Source: Anolis sagrei (Eukaryota > Chordata > Lepidosauria > Squamata > Anolidae). Taken from it: a DNA stretch of 64,000 bases. The notes beneath the pieces were generated by a model, which was not told where the DNA came from, did no database searches, and worked only from the letters and a program-made list of their open reading frames with translations. Where the stretch lies: contig NC_090021.1 of assembly GCF_037176765.1 (NCBI RefSeq), positions 194,785,378 to 194,849,377 of the forward strand, given 5' to 3'. The position numbers and the translations under genes are program-made. This document shows positions 27,801 to 40,083 of this stretch, one piece after another (positions within the stretch are counted from its first letter, which is position 1; each line of letters starts with the position of its first letter).

Positions 27801-30800
27801 ACGGAAGTTATGCTGTTTTGGGTGAACGGAAGTTATGTTTCCAGTTCCAGATGTCTCAATTGTTTGGGTAGATTCACTGTTTGGGGTTAAATAGTTGTGC
27901 CCCAGAGAGAAATTTTTAGTGAAGAAAGCACCTTTAGGAGCTGAAAGTCTTTGAAGGGGTCACACAGATGGCCCCTGACCGCCCTGCAGTTTGTGTGTCC
28001 CCTTGCTATTGAGGAACACCAACTGCAATGCAATGATATATAAATATGTGATAAATCCATGGCCTGGATGTAGTGATGTGCTGGTGCTGCACTACCAAAC
28101 AGGCTTCCCTTTTCTCTTGGAACCCTCAGCCTCATCAATAGCAGCTTCCATGGGTCTCCTAGCCCTTTGAAACTTTTTGGGGAAGTGCAGATCCACACAA
28201 CCACAATCTCCCAAAAAGAAACAGTTCAATCAATATGTGTCCACTTTTAAACCTGTGTGTTTATCATACATCTGTAACCTGTGGACCTCCTTATATCGAC
28301 CATAACTGCCATGCTATAGGCAGCATAGCCAGTTGAGAACAATGAGTCAAACAACATTTCCCATCCATGACTGAAGATTTCTTAGCTATTAATTATTGTA
28401 TATACTTGAGTATAAGCAGAGTTTTTCAGGCCTTTTCTTAGACTGAACCCCCCCCCCCCCCCCCAGGCTTATTCGCTAGTCAACGTTATTTATTATTTTA
28501 CTCTGTTATTATTATTTTTATTACATTTATGATTTACTCTATTATTATATTTACATTATTTTACTCTATTATTTTTATTACACTTATTATTTTTCTCTAT
28601 TATTATTATTACTTATTTTACTCTATTATTATTACATTTATTATTTTACTCTATTATTGGAAGGATATGTAAGCACATTTACATTTAAGACAGAATAATG
28701 GTTTAATCAGAGTTGGACAGTCTTATCTTTAAAAAGAGTTTTATGTAAATATTCATAAAAATTTACCCTACTGATGCCTCAATTAATTTAATTTTATTGG
28801 TATCAATTTTTATTTTGAAATTTATCGGTAGCTGCTGCATTTCCCACCCTTGGCTTATACTCGAGTCAATATGTTTTCCCAGTTTTTGCGGTAAAATTAG
28901 CCACCTCGACTTATATTCGGGTCGGCTTATACTCAAGTATATATGGTAATCGCTCACTACAATTCAATTTCTAATTCTACCTATTATCCAGAGTCCAGCA
29001 AGCTTTACATGCAACATTTTGAAGGTATCTCAGAGGAACAAAACCAATGAAAAATTTAGAAATTACACATTTTCTATTATGGTTTTCATCATTGTAAATC
29101 TGACACAAAAGAATGGCTATAATAGGAAGCAATGTTCTGAACCCTAGAAACTCTTTTTACAAAAACATTTGCTCCAACTGCTTCATATCTTATCCACCCC
29201 AAACACTGAAGCAATCCAACCAGACCTCTTTTGCGCCCCGGACAAAGCTTATCCATTTGATTTCGCCATGATCAGAAAAAACTGAATGGAGATCTTCTCG
29301 ACAAGTCTGATCTTCCAGGTCTCCGAAGAATTTCAACAAGTATCCCTGTGCTTCCTGCAGGGATTTCTTTAAAGGAGGAAAAAGATTATTTTAGATAAAC
29401 CAGAAACATGTTCCCATTATTAACAAAGCTTCAGTAGGATAGATAATCTTAAGGCTTCCCAGGACTTCAATAAGGAGACAGATGCAATCTTGGGGCCAAG
29501 TTGCCATGAAGTCAGTCCCTGATGGACAGATAGGCATATTAGTCACACTTGTGTGGTAGAAGAGAGCAAGGGCATGTGCATCTCTTGGTCTTTCACACCA
29601 TCCCCTCTCTTGGGAAGAAGTCTGAAGATGGGAGCCTTCTTTATATGCACAGGTGATGTGAAACCAAGGAGTGCAAAGAAAAAGAATCCTTTCTCTGCTT
29701 TCATCCATACCTTAAGAATGACGTGAAGGAGTTTCCCTATCACGATACAGCCAGCCTTCCAGAATACCTAGGGTTAGTAGCACATGAACCACCTCCCTTA
29801 CTAAAGCGGGGAAAACATGAATAGTACCATAACTTTTAAACCCAAGACATGGTATTAATCAAATCTATGAATCAAACCCACAAAGGTTTGGCTGGCTTTC
29901 TTCACATCTGCCATGGAAGCAGGTGGGAAAGAAGAGCATGGAAGTAATTACAAATTGTTCCTTATCATTACTTCCCCAGATAACTCAGATATAACTGCAT
30001 TATATTATGATTTCACACCTTTTTAATGCGTTTAGCCATTTCGAAAGTTAGAGCACTATAGCTTCATTACATGATGGCTGATGAATAGTGAATGGTACAA
30101 GGGTTGCCACTTCGGGCTTTGATGTGGAGCAGTGTGTTCTGTAGCTTGTGTACATCTCTTAGAGCAGAGGTTTCTAAACATAACTTCTCAGATGTTGTTG
30201 GACTTCAATTCCCATCTTGCTCAGCTATAATAATAATAATAATAATAATCCTTATTTAACTTGCCTTGGGCACATTATCTCATCCAGAGTAGTAATTGCA
30301 TCAATTTCAGTTGATGGGATATGAAAATGTGGGCAAAAAACATCTGCAGTGATGTGGCTTACTATCAGTATTTTTGACATTGGAACGGAGGGAATGGTAA
30401 ATGTTTCTTTTTATGAGGAAGTAGTGCTGGCTATGATCATGTGACCATGAGTTTCATTTTATGGCCATGCTGGTTTGGGATTCTGGATTAAACTTCAAAA
30501 AGTAACTTTTCCGAGTTCTGCTCAATCTTAATTAAAGTAGTATCACTAGGGGCTGTTAATCAAACTATACAACTCATTCATGGCTAAAAGCATATAGCCC
30601 AAATCAAAGGACTACTGTGAGCCAGACGTGGTGTTTTTAAATGTCCCTGAAACGGTATCATTGACGCGAAGCACAATTCAAAAGTAACTAAAATAATTAG
30701 TTTGTACTTATTTTTTAAAAATTCAAATTCTATATAAGCATATTCAATCCATGATACAGAATACACCTATATTCTGGAGAGCAATTTTAGCCTAGAAGTT

Positions 30801-33800
30801 TAACGTATTAACTAGGAAAAGGGTTATTAAGACACTAATGGAAGTAGGCATCTTTTCCGTGCTTGGCTGTGAGTTTTCATGTATATGACCTCCTTGTAAA
30901 AAAGAAAAGATTGTCAGTTGCTAACCCTCATTCTTAGACTACCCAAGTTTCTATGTCAGTGTTTTCCTTCTCTGTAACAGTACATCGCTTAATGAGTACA
31001 GGAAGGCAAATTTGCCTTCTCTGTCCTGCTCAAATGTAGTCCCAGCAGGTTCATAATAAGCACCTATAAAGAGCAGTGAAAGGTGTCTTAAATTCCTAAA
31101 CACATCTCAAGTCCACCTGCAGAGAAAAGGAGCACTGTATTGATTCTTCATACACTCCAGATGGAGCCCGGGCATAAAATGGCTTTAAATCTACAGTCTA
31201 TAGCACTGGTATCATTTGGCTGAAACCAACGAGTTGAAGCTTTTCCATTTGCCTCCTTGTTCTATCTAGCCCAGGACAGCAAAGCCCAGACCAGATAATT
31301 GCTTTCCAAGTCTTTATTCTGCCACTGTTTCTTCTGGTTACACAGAGGCAAATAAACAGAAACACTACCAAATGGATTACAGTGTCAATGAAATCAAGGA
31401 GTAAGTACCATTTCGGCATCTTCTGCTTGCTTCTGTTTCTCTTCCTTCTCCCTGTTACAATAAGATAATGAAGTTAGGCAAGCAAACTTTGGTAAATACA
31501 TAGAGATACTAATTTCAAAATTAAGCCTCCTTCTTACTGTTTGGCTTTTGCTTTTGCTTCCAATTTGTGCTGTCTTCTGTTTTCATTCTTCTTTACAAAG
31601 TAATCTTCCCTACAAAAAGTATAAAATATAATTAAACCAAACAATATAGAACCATGGTAGCCATCCCTAGCTGAACTATGAAGCAGGCTACCAACCACCA
31701 ATCTCAAACATGGCTCCACTAGCAATTATTGTTGACAGAAGGCTATGTCCTCTTCTTACAGCTGACCATATTTCCCTTTAAAGCATGATTAGACCCATTT
31801 TCTCTGCACTGAATCCCCAAATTCTCAAACAGCAAACACTTGTTGCTCCTATTTGTTTTGAATCATGACTGATAGCAAAGGGCAGAAAACACTAGATTCT
31901 AGCATTTGATGTAGTGGACTATACAAAAGTGCATCTACAAAGATTGTTTCTATCATGAAATGTTCAAGAAAAAGACACTGCACCTGGTGAAAGGCTGTTG
32001 CCAAGACAAAAGGAAGAGAGCGTTAAGCAAGACTTCACACTCGTCCTATTAGCCATAGTCAGTCAGGAAATATCCTGTGCTGAACTCAGTGCTACTATAC
32101 ATTCATAACTGCACACTGGTTCCCATGTGGAGAAAGTGCAAGCAACAAGTTCTCTTTGTACATGTCCATAAGAACCATCTGCATAAGCTTAGCCTATTTA
32201 GAAGAATATTCTGGAATGCCCTTCTCTCCCATCTTCTAGATCACTGATAAGTGTTTTCTTCCATTTTTCCTGTGACATACTAATCAGTCTTTGGAATACC
32301 AAGTAAGTTAAACTGGCATCTTTTCTACATTTGATACCTAGTAACTAAATCCTGTAAGATTTTTTTTCACAAACTTTGTTGATATAATACCTGAAATATA
32401 ACTTGTGGAAAAATAAATGGGAATGGGGACAAGAGGTCAGAATGTAACTGAAATCTACATTCATTCACGTATGTAATGGACATTACTTTGGTTCAATCTC
32501 CATTTCTCAAAGTGATGCTTGCCGTAGAGATATTGCAAGGACCAAATGGGACACATGCATTGTCTTCATGGAAGAATAAAAACCTATGAAGTGTATGGAA
32601 GGAAACCTATCTAGTAATGTACAGGTGTTTGATGTACCAAATGATGAAAAAAACACCCACCCTACCGTACTTTTTATTTAGTCCTTATCAAAGCACTACC
32701 AATTCAGATGTTTAACTAAAGTCACACTCACTTGGAAGCAATAAACAGCTCTGTGTCTTTGTACTTCTGGTTTGGAGTCTCGACAAATGCCTTGGCAGAT
32801 TCAACAGTATCAAATACTACAAATACGGATCCCTGGATAAAGAAAAGTGTTTAATTATCTCAGTGGAATTGTTCTTTCCAATAAATTAAAGCTGGCAAAG
32901 GTCTGTTTAAAAGAGTTACCTTGAATGTTTTCTGAATTGTCTTTCTCATCTGAATATTTTCTACTTTGGCTTTTGAATCTATCCATTCTTTGATATCATC
33001 TAGAGTTGTATCTACTGGAAAGCCTTTCTGGAAAAAAAGCATTTAGATAATTTGTATACTTAGTATCGTACAAATACCACCATCACACCAACAAAATCAT
33101 CATTTTATTATTTTGGGCTGTTAGCAATTTAAGATGGTATACCGCTACTGAAATGCCCACTGAACATTATTACTGTAAGGTAAAGAGACCAATACTCACA
33201 GGTACCAAGAAAAGTGTTTCAAGTACTTAGGCCCGGTCATTAAAAATTCAATTTTAATATTATGCAAAATAACATTATAAAAATAATTTTCATACTGTAT
33301 TTTTAAAATCTTGGAATTTCCTGAAAATGTATTTGGGCTCTTTGCTGTATCACAACTTGTTCAGCATCATCAGTTGTATCCTACAAGGAGCTGGACAATT
33401 TTCTGGAAGGACAGGGAAATGCATTTCCATTCACAAGGCAGTAAATGACATGCATAATCTTTGGTAACACACAATAAGTGAAAAATGGCACTATCATAAC
33501 ATTTTAATTTTCAAGTGCCCCTGTAGACACAATGTTTGAAACATGCTGCAATAGAATTTCATTTTCACTTACAATATACACAGATCTGTTTTTAACTGCA
33601 TTCCTGTATTGCTCTGTTACTTCAGGCTGCGGTTTGTTTGGAGACCTTCGAATTTTAGTCTTTTCTTCACTAACTTCTATAAGCCCAGTCTTTGATTTTT
33701 TTAATGCCGCCACTATTACATCAAAGTCTTTTGTAAGGCGATTTAACCTACAAAGGAAAGTAGCAAAGAGAACACAGCATGCTTGGTTGAAAGTATTATC

Positions 33801-35731
33801 AGAATTAAATATAAACACAGAATGAAGCTTAGACTTAGAACCCACCCCCTATTTAAAATGCTGAGCTTAGAGAAGATAAACATCAGTTTCCTCCTTTCTG
33901 TAGCCACCCGTTTACTGAAAATGTGGCAGTTATTCTCTCCCGCTATAGTCTTTCTGTCCTGTCCTATTTTTGTTCATGAGCCTTAACTTCAGAAGTTTGG
34001 GAAGGAGTAGCCAGTTTATTAGGAAAACAAAAAGTTTCACTTCTATTTCTATGGACTTCCTTAAAGATCTATGCATTGAATCAAAGCCCTCCTCTTATAG
34101 CCATTCCCTAAAATAAACAATTTAGGAACAAAGAAATGTGCCCTTGAGGATCAAGCTTGTAAATATGACCCATCAGTCATTCCAGTAGATAAATATTTAA
34201 GATAGGCAAATATGGATATTTTACTTTCTATCCCATGGAGAGACACTGTACTTCCAAACAATGAAAAGTTCTTGTATCTGGTAAGTTCTGAGTATATAAA
34301 CCATAGTATTCTCACTTAGGAAAAATTGTGCTGTGTATTTTGGTACCCTACAACAGTGGAATCAGACATTGCTTCCCGTGCTTTCTACCCCATGTGGCAA
34401 CAATGGCCTGCTCATTCCAGAGGGTTCTGTAGTCCTTTAAAAGGGGTTTCTAGTTTGTAGAGAGACCCATCGTTCTGAAGGAATGACTAATGTTCACCAG
34501 ACATATCCTAACCTTAGTGTGCACACAGGCATAAAAAAAGGCAAAAAAAGATAGCCTTGGTTCCCACAATTATTTCCTTAAGCAAATGTCATTTCTGAAG
34601 GAGGACGACCACAGGGACTGCATACATGGTCTGTGCCCCTAGGGTAGCATACATCTACTGCTTGCTACTGCATTCAATTGGAACACATGTTTTCTAAACA
34701 AAAAATATTCACATTTTTATGGCAGAGTTAAAAATAAATCCACTTTTAAATGTATATTTTGTTTTTGTTTTTCTTCCAACAAAGTCATGAGCGCACAATT
34801 TGGGCTTTAGATTTACCTGTTGAATTTGATTAGTGTTTCTAAAGTCACCCAGCCATCATCCAGTTTGATCTGCTCCTGAAGAAATTTGTCTCGTGGTAAA
34901 TTGTAATCGCCAAAGTAGTACTATAATGGAAATCAAAGTAATATAAATAATAGAACCACAATGACAACATCCCGTTTCTTTACTTGCCATTTTCCATCCC
35001 TTTAATGAATGAAATCATTTCTTAGTCTTTTATCTGCATTTAAAGTACATGTACAAATAAAAACCAGTGTTTTTGCAAATATTTTTAAATATTGTAAGTA
35101 ACATATTTTAAGGCATATGGTTTAGGTTGAGGTCTGGTAAATTACCAGCAAACATGGCAATACCAACACTGTCAACAAGATTTTAATTGGTCTGTACCCA
35201 GCATGCTCTTTCCACCCACAGATAGATCTTTTCTGCAAGCCCACATATTCATCATGCAAAATCGCTGGAGGAGGAGAGGGGCTTGAAAATAGGCATATAC
35301 AGTCAGCCCTCTACATTCATTGGTGTTAGGGGCACTGTTTTAATCAAATTCATGAATAATCAAATCTGCAAATGCAGAAGGGCAACTGTATAACAAAAGA
35401 AAGGTGTTTGTTGATGATCTCAAGAGTTTGGGGCAATGTTGTAGGAAATCCACTACAAATACTGTAGAACTATAGCTATATTAGGTTTACAAATGAGACC
35501 ACTCTTCTCTAACCTAGCACTCTACAGACTTGTTGGACTACAAATACTATAATTTCCAGAGAGTACAGGCATGCTAGTTGAGGCTTACAGTCCAATATGT
35601 AAAATGAAGGTACAGGCTCCCATACGCATTCTATGTAATGTTGTGCTTTCCAGGAATATTCATACCTCAATTTGCTGGCACACCTTCATTTCTAAATCAG
35701 ACATGGTTTCACTGTCTCCATTTTCAGCCAT
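24828..35731 (-). CDS. SSB: SSB, Lupus La protein
   Basis: Eleven coding exons on the minus strand join in frame (5' to 3'): 35731-35666, 34920-34817, 33747-33573, 33027-32920, 32832-32732, 31609-31538, 31451-31409, 29366-29226, 27327-27141, 25960-25838 and 24928-24828. The product has 406 residues (human 408). The La motif keeps the UUU-3'OH-binding residues Q20, Y23, Y24, D33, F35 and F55. RRM1 follows (RSVYIKGF at 111-118, GSVFVVFD at 152-159), then a charged linker, the C-terminal xRRM (about 224-330) and a basic/acidic tail with PKKRPL. La binds the 3' oligo-U of new RNA polymerase III transcripts and acts as a chaperone, mainly in the nucleus. The start MAENGD matches human; an in-frame ATG two codons earlier (35735-35737) is possible. 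Confidence 0.96.
25030..25262. mobile_element. long inverted-repeat MITE ('aaggctttcatggccagaat' family)
   Basis: The left arm begins 'gtcgaaggctttcatggcca' and contains 'ctcctgatgttttgcccaca' and 'tctatggcagg'. The right arm repeats these in reverse complement, ending 'ggaaaactcacagcaaccta'. It is a foldback element of about 230 bp in an SSB intron. Confidence 0.75.
25721..25751. repeat. poly-G run followed by GA repeat
   Basis: Sixteen G residues pass directly into about seven AG dinucleotides. It lies in an SSB intron. Confidence 0.9.
25985..26236. mobile_element. long foldback MITE, nearly perfect hairpin
   Basis: It is the same family as 25030-25262. Both arms are about 115-120 bp, with few mismatches ('ctctcctgacgtttcgcctg' against 'caggtgaaacatcaggagag'), and meet at 'gtagtgaggtgaggtcctca'. 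It starts a few tens of bases from an SSB exon (25838-25960). A single-stranded transcript would fold into a long hairpin. Confidence 0.8.
26766..26900. mobile_element. hAT-like MITE with 8-bp target duplication
   Basis: It runs from 'cagtggttctcaacctgggg' to 'caggttgagaaccactg' and is almost fully palindromic. The 8-bp sequence 'ctctatcc' is exactly repeated on both sides (26758-26765 and 26901-26908), the duplication length of hAT transposons. Confidence 0.92.
28397..28950. mobile_element. MITE with 'tatacttgagtataagc' ends
   Basis: The left end 'tgtatatacttgagtataag' and the right end 'gcttatactcaagtatatat' are inverted repeats. Inside lie a 17-C run (28448-28464), a low-complexity 'attattttactct' array and a second internal copy of the end motif ('cttatactcgagtcaa'). 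It is non-coding. The superfamily is not determined. Confidence 0.75.
30228..30249. repeat. ATA trinucleotide microsatellite
   Basis: About seven ataata units follow a hAT-like scrap containing 'tggacttcaattcccatc'. Confidence 0.75.
35298..35391. mobile_element. short Tigger-like MITE
   Basis: It runs from 'acagtcagccctctacattc' to 'gcagaagggcaactgt', an imperfect inverted pair of the 'acagtcagccctc' type, with 'aatcaaattcatgaataatc' inside. It is internally deleted. Confidence 0.55.
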
Positions 35732-37422
35732 TTTCATAATCTGTAATCAAGAGTACAATTTATCAATACTGGAAATGGAAATGGTTATAACCACTTTCAA
35801 AACATTGGTTCCATCACTGAATTGTGGAACACTAGTCTTTTAGAAGTGTAGATGTTTAGAAACATTATATCCACTATTCCAATGTGTGTAACCATTCAAC
35901 CCCATAAAAGAGGAAAAAGGGGAAGGTGGCTCAGTACCTATAGGCCCACTCTAGATGAAACTAAATTTTCCAAGACTCTGCAAAGTTTGCCCCAAACTAA
36001 ATACTGTATATCTAAATATGTGTCAATTTGACTTGTTCTAATTTTGGAAATAGCACAGAATCAAAAACCAAGCAAAGGCAACTCAGAAGTCAGCCAGTAT
36101 TTGGGTATCCATCTGCAAAACTGGGGCTCAATGCACTTATAAGGAAGTCAACTAGGTAAGAACATAGATCTCCTACCATCTGAAATAAGGAAGTGCAACC
36201 AATGATGAAAAGATTTTCTTAACAGATAAAGATCTTGTTTGGTGAACAGGTGGTGAAACCACAACAGCAGCAACAGAACTTATTTATGGATCATTATTGA
36301 TAGAAATGAAATTGATAATACCAAAGAAGGATAGGCACCTCCCCCTCGTTTCTCGCCCGAGAAACACTTTTCAAGAACATAAGTAGAGAATGCAGGTGTT
36401 TGGCTGCAATTTCCATCACCCTAGAAAATGGTGAATGGTGAAAGATGATAGGGATCCATTTCAGAATAATTGAGAGGGCCATGTATTTCCTGTTTCTGAT
36501 CGAGAACCTCTCTAGTTCACATGCTAGTATGAAGATTGTCCACATGTAATGCAAGGGAATGATCAAACATAATCATTTGAAATGTGTCATCCATTTATCA
36601 CCTGAAGACCAGGGACCCTTTCACACAACACAATTGTAATGCCATGATTCCACTTTAACAGCTATGCAAGCATCCTATGGAAACCTGGGGTTTTTAGTTA
36701 AGGAAGGGGTACTAAAATTCTCAGTGAGAGCTCCAGAGCAGTGTAATTCAAAGTAAAGGTTCCTTGACTACTGCAGTATCCTAAGCTATTGGCTACCAGT
36801 TTCTGAAAAACTCCAGAGCAAAAAAAAAACAAACAAAAACCCTCAATGGGTATGTTCCAGTCTCTGGCCCATGGGAGGGGTTATTTGTCCCCCACATAAA
36901 ACAGTCTCAAAAGCATTGCTTTATAGAGCCTCCAAACTAAACATCCCAGGATCCCAAAGGAAACAGCTATGGCTAGAAGAGTAGAACCATGCTGTTATAA
37001 TTCTGCACAGAGTAATTAAAATATGTGTATAAGGTGCATGTGAAACATAAATGAATTCATTTTTAGCCTTGGATCCTATCACCAGGATATATCACCATGT
37101 ATATGCAAGTACAGTTAGCCTCCAAGTTACAAACAAGATAGGCTCATGAAAATGAACAAAATCTGGCCACCAGTATTAAAAATCTCTAAAACCAGGACAG
37201 TAAATAAAGAGCAACACTAACATAAACTGAGGAATTTCAGACAAGAAACAATCAGGGCCAGCTGAAACCTCCCAACAAAGGATCCAGCCAGGCTTTGAAG
37301 CTGCAAGGCCATTCGATGCGAAACAAGGTGGACAACAGCAACATTAACACTTGCCTTCAACAGACAAGAGTTCTTTCTCCCACCTGGACATCCCACAGAT
37401 ATATAAACATCACTTGCCTAGT

Positions 37423-37552
37423 TTCCAATATATCTCACAACCTCTGAGGATGCTTGCCATAAATGTGGGCGAAATGCCAGGAGAGAATGCCCCTGGAACA
37501 TGGACATACAGCACAGAAAACTCACAGCAATCCAGTGATTCTGGACATGAAA
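37423..37552. mobile_element. foldback MITE, half copy
   Basis: This is one arm of the family seen at 25030 and 25985: 'ctctgaggatgcttgccata', 'ggagagaatgcccctggaac', then 'gattctggacatgaaagcct'. The other arm is missing. Confidence 0.65.
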
Positions 37553-38036
37553 GCCTTCATCAAAGCATTCTGTAGGTTTGTCATTAAGTTGAATTGTATG
37601 CAAGCCAGAACAGGCACATTTTTAAGTGTAACACCAGCCATATGGATAACCCTAGCTATCCAACTAATATCTATCTATCTATATAAATAAATAAAAATGT
37701 ATAAATAAAAGTGCACATATATATGTTGGATAGCATAGGGTTAACACCCCTATCACTTCACTTTCTGTCCCTGTGATAATTAGATGTTGGAAAATTTGGC
37801 TTGTTGTGGAAACAAGGATTGGGGATACAAGCTTCAGAGAAGACCCCTTTACCCCATGATAATTTCAGAGTTAATTTCCTTTCCAAGGTGTAGATTTCTC
37901 TCCCTTCCTGTTGTCTAACCCCCGTTCTTGACTGTGAGTCGTTTCTAACTCGGATGCCTGTCATTTGGGGACTGCTTGTATTCCAAAATCAGATCTATGG
38001 AACACTTCAGGTAAAGGATAGTGACAGAGAAGGATA

Positions 38037-38740
38037 TATTGTGCTGCCGAGCACAATTCAAAGTGCTGGCTTTAGCCTATAAAGCTTTAAATGGTTCTGT
38101 TCCAGCTTACCTGACTGAATGTATCTCTACCTAGGAGTTTAAGATCATCTGGGGAGGACGTGCTCTCAGCCCTGCCTTCTTTGCAGGCACAACTGGCGGG
38201 GACGAGACAGGACCTTCTCATTGGTGGCCCCTCAACTGTGGAACTCCCTCCCAAGGGATATTAGATCGGCCCCTCCACCCCTGAAATTCTACAGAAAAGT
38301 TAAAGTGTGGCTTTTTGGACAAGCCTTTGGGAACATAGTGCAATAAACACGGAACTATGTGAAATCGAATACTGGAATGGCATAGTCAGTGGTTCTCAAC
38401 CTGGGGTCCCCAGATGTTTTTCGCCTTCAACTCCCAGAAATCCTAACAGCTGGTAAACTGGCTGGGATTTCTGGAAGTTGTAGGCCAAAAACATCTGGAG
38501 ACCCCAGGTTGAGAACCACTGGCGTAGATGATGTTTTTGGACAACGAGGCTAATAGTCAAGGTAGTGGTTTTATATGTTTTTAATGTATGCATTTTATCA
38601 TTCTGTTTTAAATGTTTATTGTAATTTTTACATTGCTTTAATGACATTAAATAGCGGCCTATGTTGTAAAGCCGCTTTCAGTCACCTTTGGGTTCGAGAA
38701 AGGAGGGACAGAAATATTGTAAGTAAATATTAATAGATAT
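38037..38740 (+). mobile_element. L2-like LINE 3' end with nested MITE
   Basis: The first 300 bp code the RT C-terminal region in broken frames: 'gcacaattcaaagtgctggc' corresponds to the QFKVL motif and 'gtggaactccctcccaagg' to the LWNSLPRE motif, both also seen in the copy at 40398-41370. The 3' UTR ends with the 'aagccgctttcagtcacctt' stem and an AT tail. A hAT-like MITE (38387-38521) lies in the 3' UTR. Confidence 0.8.
38387..38521. mobile_element. hAT-like MITE nested in a LINE
   Basis: The ends 'cagtggttctcaacctgggg' and 'ccaggttgagaaccactg' and the length of 135 bp are the same as in the copy at 26766. The flanks ('ggcatagt' and 'ggcgtaga') fit a decayed 8-bp duplication. Confidence 0.8.
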
Positions 38741-38771
38741 ATTAATAGATTACTGTTGGCATTGAATGTCT

Positions 38772-39239
38772 AATACAATATAAATGGGTTCCTGAATGAG
38801 GTGCATACAACAAAAATACCACTATATAAGATAAACAATAATCAAGCTCAACACACAGTTATATAAACATGCTACACTGTTTAACTTCACAGTGACAATA
38901 AACAATATCATGCAATTTTTTTGGTACAGTCGTATCTTCTTATGAGTAGCTTGTAGATGAACCGTGTTGCAACTATGGTATTTAATGGATATGTTCAACA
39001 AATATTGTTGTAATAAGAAGGGTGAAGACTTAACTAATTTCTTTGAGTACATTTCAGTATAAGATGTTCTATATGTATACAACTGTAGCAAAATATTGAT
39101 TCGTGTATTAATTTCAGTCCACCAGAAGGTGGCCTGAAGTAGGCCGAACCCGGTCTTGGACGGTTCATCTACAAGCTACTCATAAGAAGCATGTTTATAT
39201 AATTGTGTGTTGAGCTTGATTATTGTTTATCTTATATAG
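38772..39239. mobile_element. inverted-repeat element with 14-bp target duplication
   Basis: Arms at 38819-38873 and 39188-39242 are inverted copies with only one mismatch visible. A second pair is at 38936-38964 and 39160-39189. The direct repeat 'ggcattgaatgtct' flanks the element (38758-38771 and 39241-39254) and belongs to a LINE 3' UTR that it splits. Near the right arm (39110-39163) lies a compact structured stretch with hairpin 'ccaccagaaggtgg' and 'cctgaagtaggccgaac'. Penelope-like retroelements carry such inverted terminal pieces and hammerhead ribozymes, so this is a candidate, but there is no coding sequence to prove it. Confidence 0.5.
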
Positions 39240-39242
39240 TGG

Positions 39243-39330
39243 CATTGAATGTCTGCCATTGTGTATTTTGTTGTGAGTCCCTTTGGGGAGATATGGCGGC
39301 CTATAAATATTATTTCATTTCATTTCAAGG
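39243..39330 (+). repeat. LINE 3' tail, right half of a split copy
   Basis: The segment 'gtgagtccctttggggagat' and 'ggcggcctataaatattatt' with a TTTCATTTCA tail continues the LINE piece at about 38752-38771. The inverted-repeat element separates the two. Confidence 0.6.
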
Positions 39331-39508
39331 AAGCACTAGCCATCCAACTGAGTCATACAGCTCTGAGAGCCTGCCTTCAGGTGGACTTATTTATGGTGAC
39401 CTCACAGGGTTTGCTTAGGCAGGGATGGAATAGTCAGAGGTGGCTTTGCAGTCCCTCCTTCCCCTGGTTTTTTGATAAAATAATGGAAAGGCTGCCATGA
39501 TGTTCGCA

Positions 39509-39511
<3 letters not shown>

Positions 39512-39562
<51 letters not shown>
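39512..39562. repeat. TG/AG compound microsatellite
   Basis: About 16 TG units are followed by about nine AG units, at the edge of the SSB CpG island. Confidence 0.9.
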
Positions 39563-39589
39563 GATTCCTTCCACGTGTTCGGCGCGTGC

Positions 39590-40070
39590 AAACCAATCCC
39601 TGCCCTTGAGAAGCCCTGCCTCGGAGCCACACTAGAGACCTGTTCGATTAATATGAAGGGGAGACAGTGAAGAAGGAAGCCCAGGGCGTTCAGCCTTCCC
39701 CACTTTCCCGCCGCCGGGATTCCTGCGTGGATAGGCTCTCGCTGCCCCTCTAGGCCCCGCCGCCCCTTGTTCCCACGCGGAAAGGCCCTCCACAACCCCA
39801 CAGGCCCCAACGGAAGGCGAGAGGCCTGCCCGCCCTTTCCCCCCTCCCTCCAATACGGGCCCGGGTTGCCAGGCAACGCACCCACCTTCTCTGAAGGAGA
39901 GGGAAGGAAACGCCACGCGCCGCCGTTGTTGCTCCTGCTCTCTTCCGGCGCCTCTGAGGCCTCTAGGCCGCTTCCACTCTCAGGACGGCCCCTCGGTCAC
40001 CCAGCAGCCACTGCGGCACGCCCCACCCCCTTCCTGTCTCTGCCGGAGGAGGAATGAATGAATGAGTGCT
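39590..40070 (-). promoter_or_regulatory. SSB: CpG island, probable SSB promoter and noncoding exon 1
   Basis: GC-rich, CpG-dense sequence contrasts with AT-rich flanks. On the minus strand a donor GAAG|GTGGGT is present with the exon ending at 39886; the exon would start somewhere up to about 40000. The sequence contains 'ggttgccaggcaac' (39864-39877), a near-palindrome matching the X-box bound by RFX factors (GTTGCC..GGCAAC). Its role here is an inference. Confidence 0.55.
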
Positions 40071-40083
40071 CTGCAGCACCACG

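Larger units (their letters stand above)
35741..39885 (-). other. SSB: SSB intron 1 (inferred)
   Basis: The coding exon of SSB begins after an AG acceptor at 35741-35742, nine bases before the first ATG, so a noncoding first exon must lie upstream. The best donor is at the CpG island near 39885. The interval holds a foldback MITE half copy (37423-37552), an L2-like LINE end with a nested MITE, an inverted-repeat element and a TG/AG microsatellite. Confidence 0.6.
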
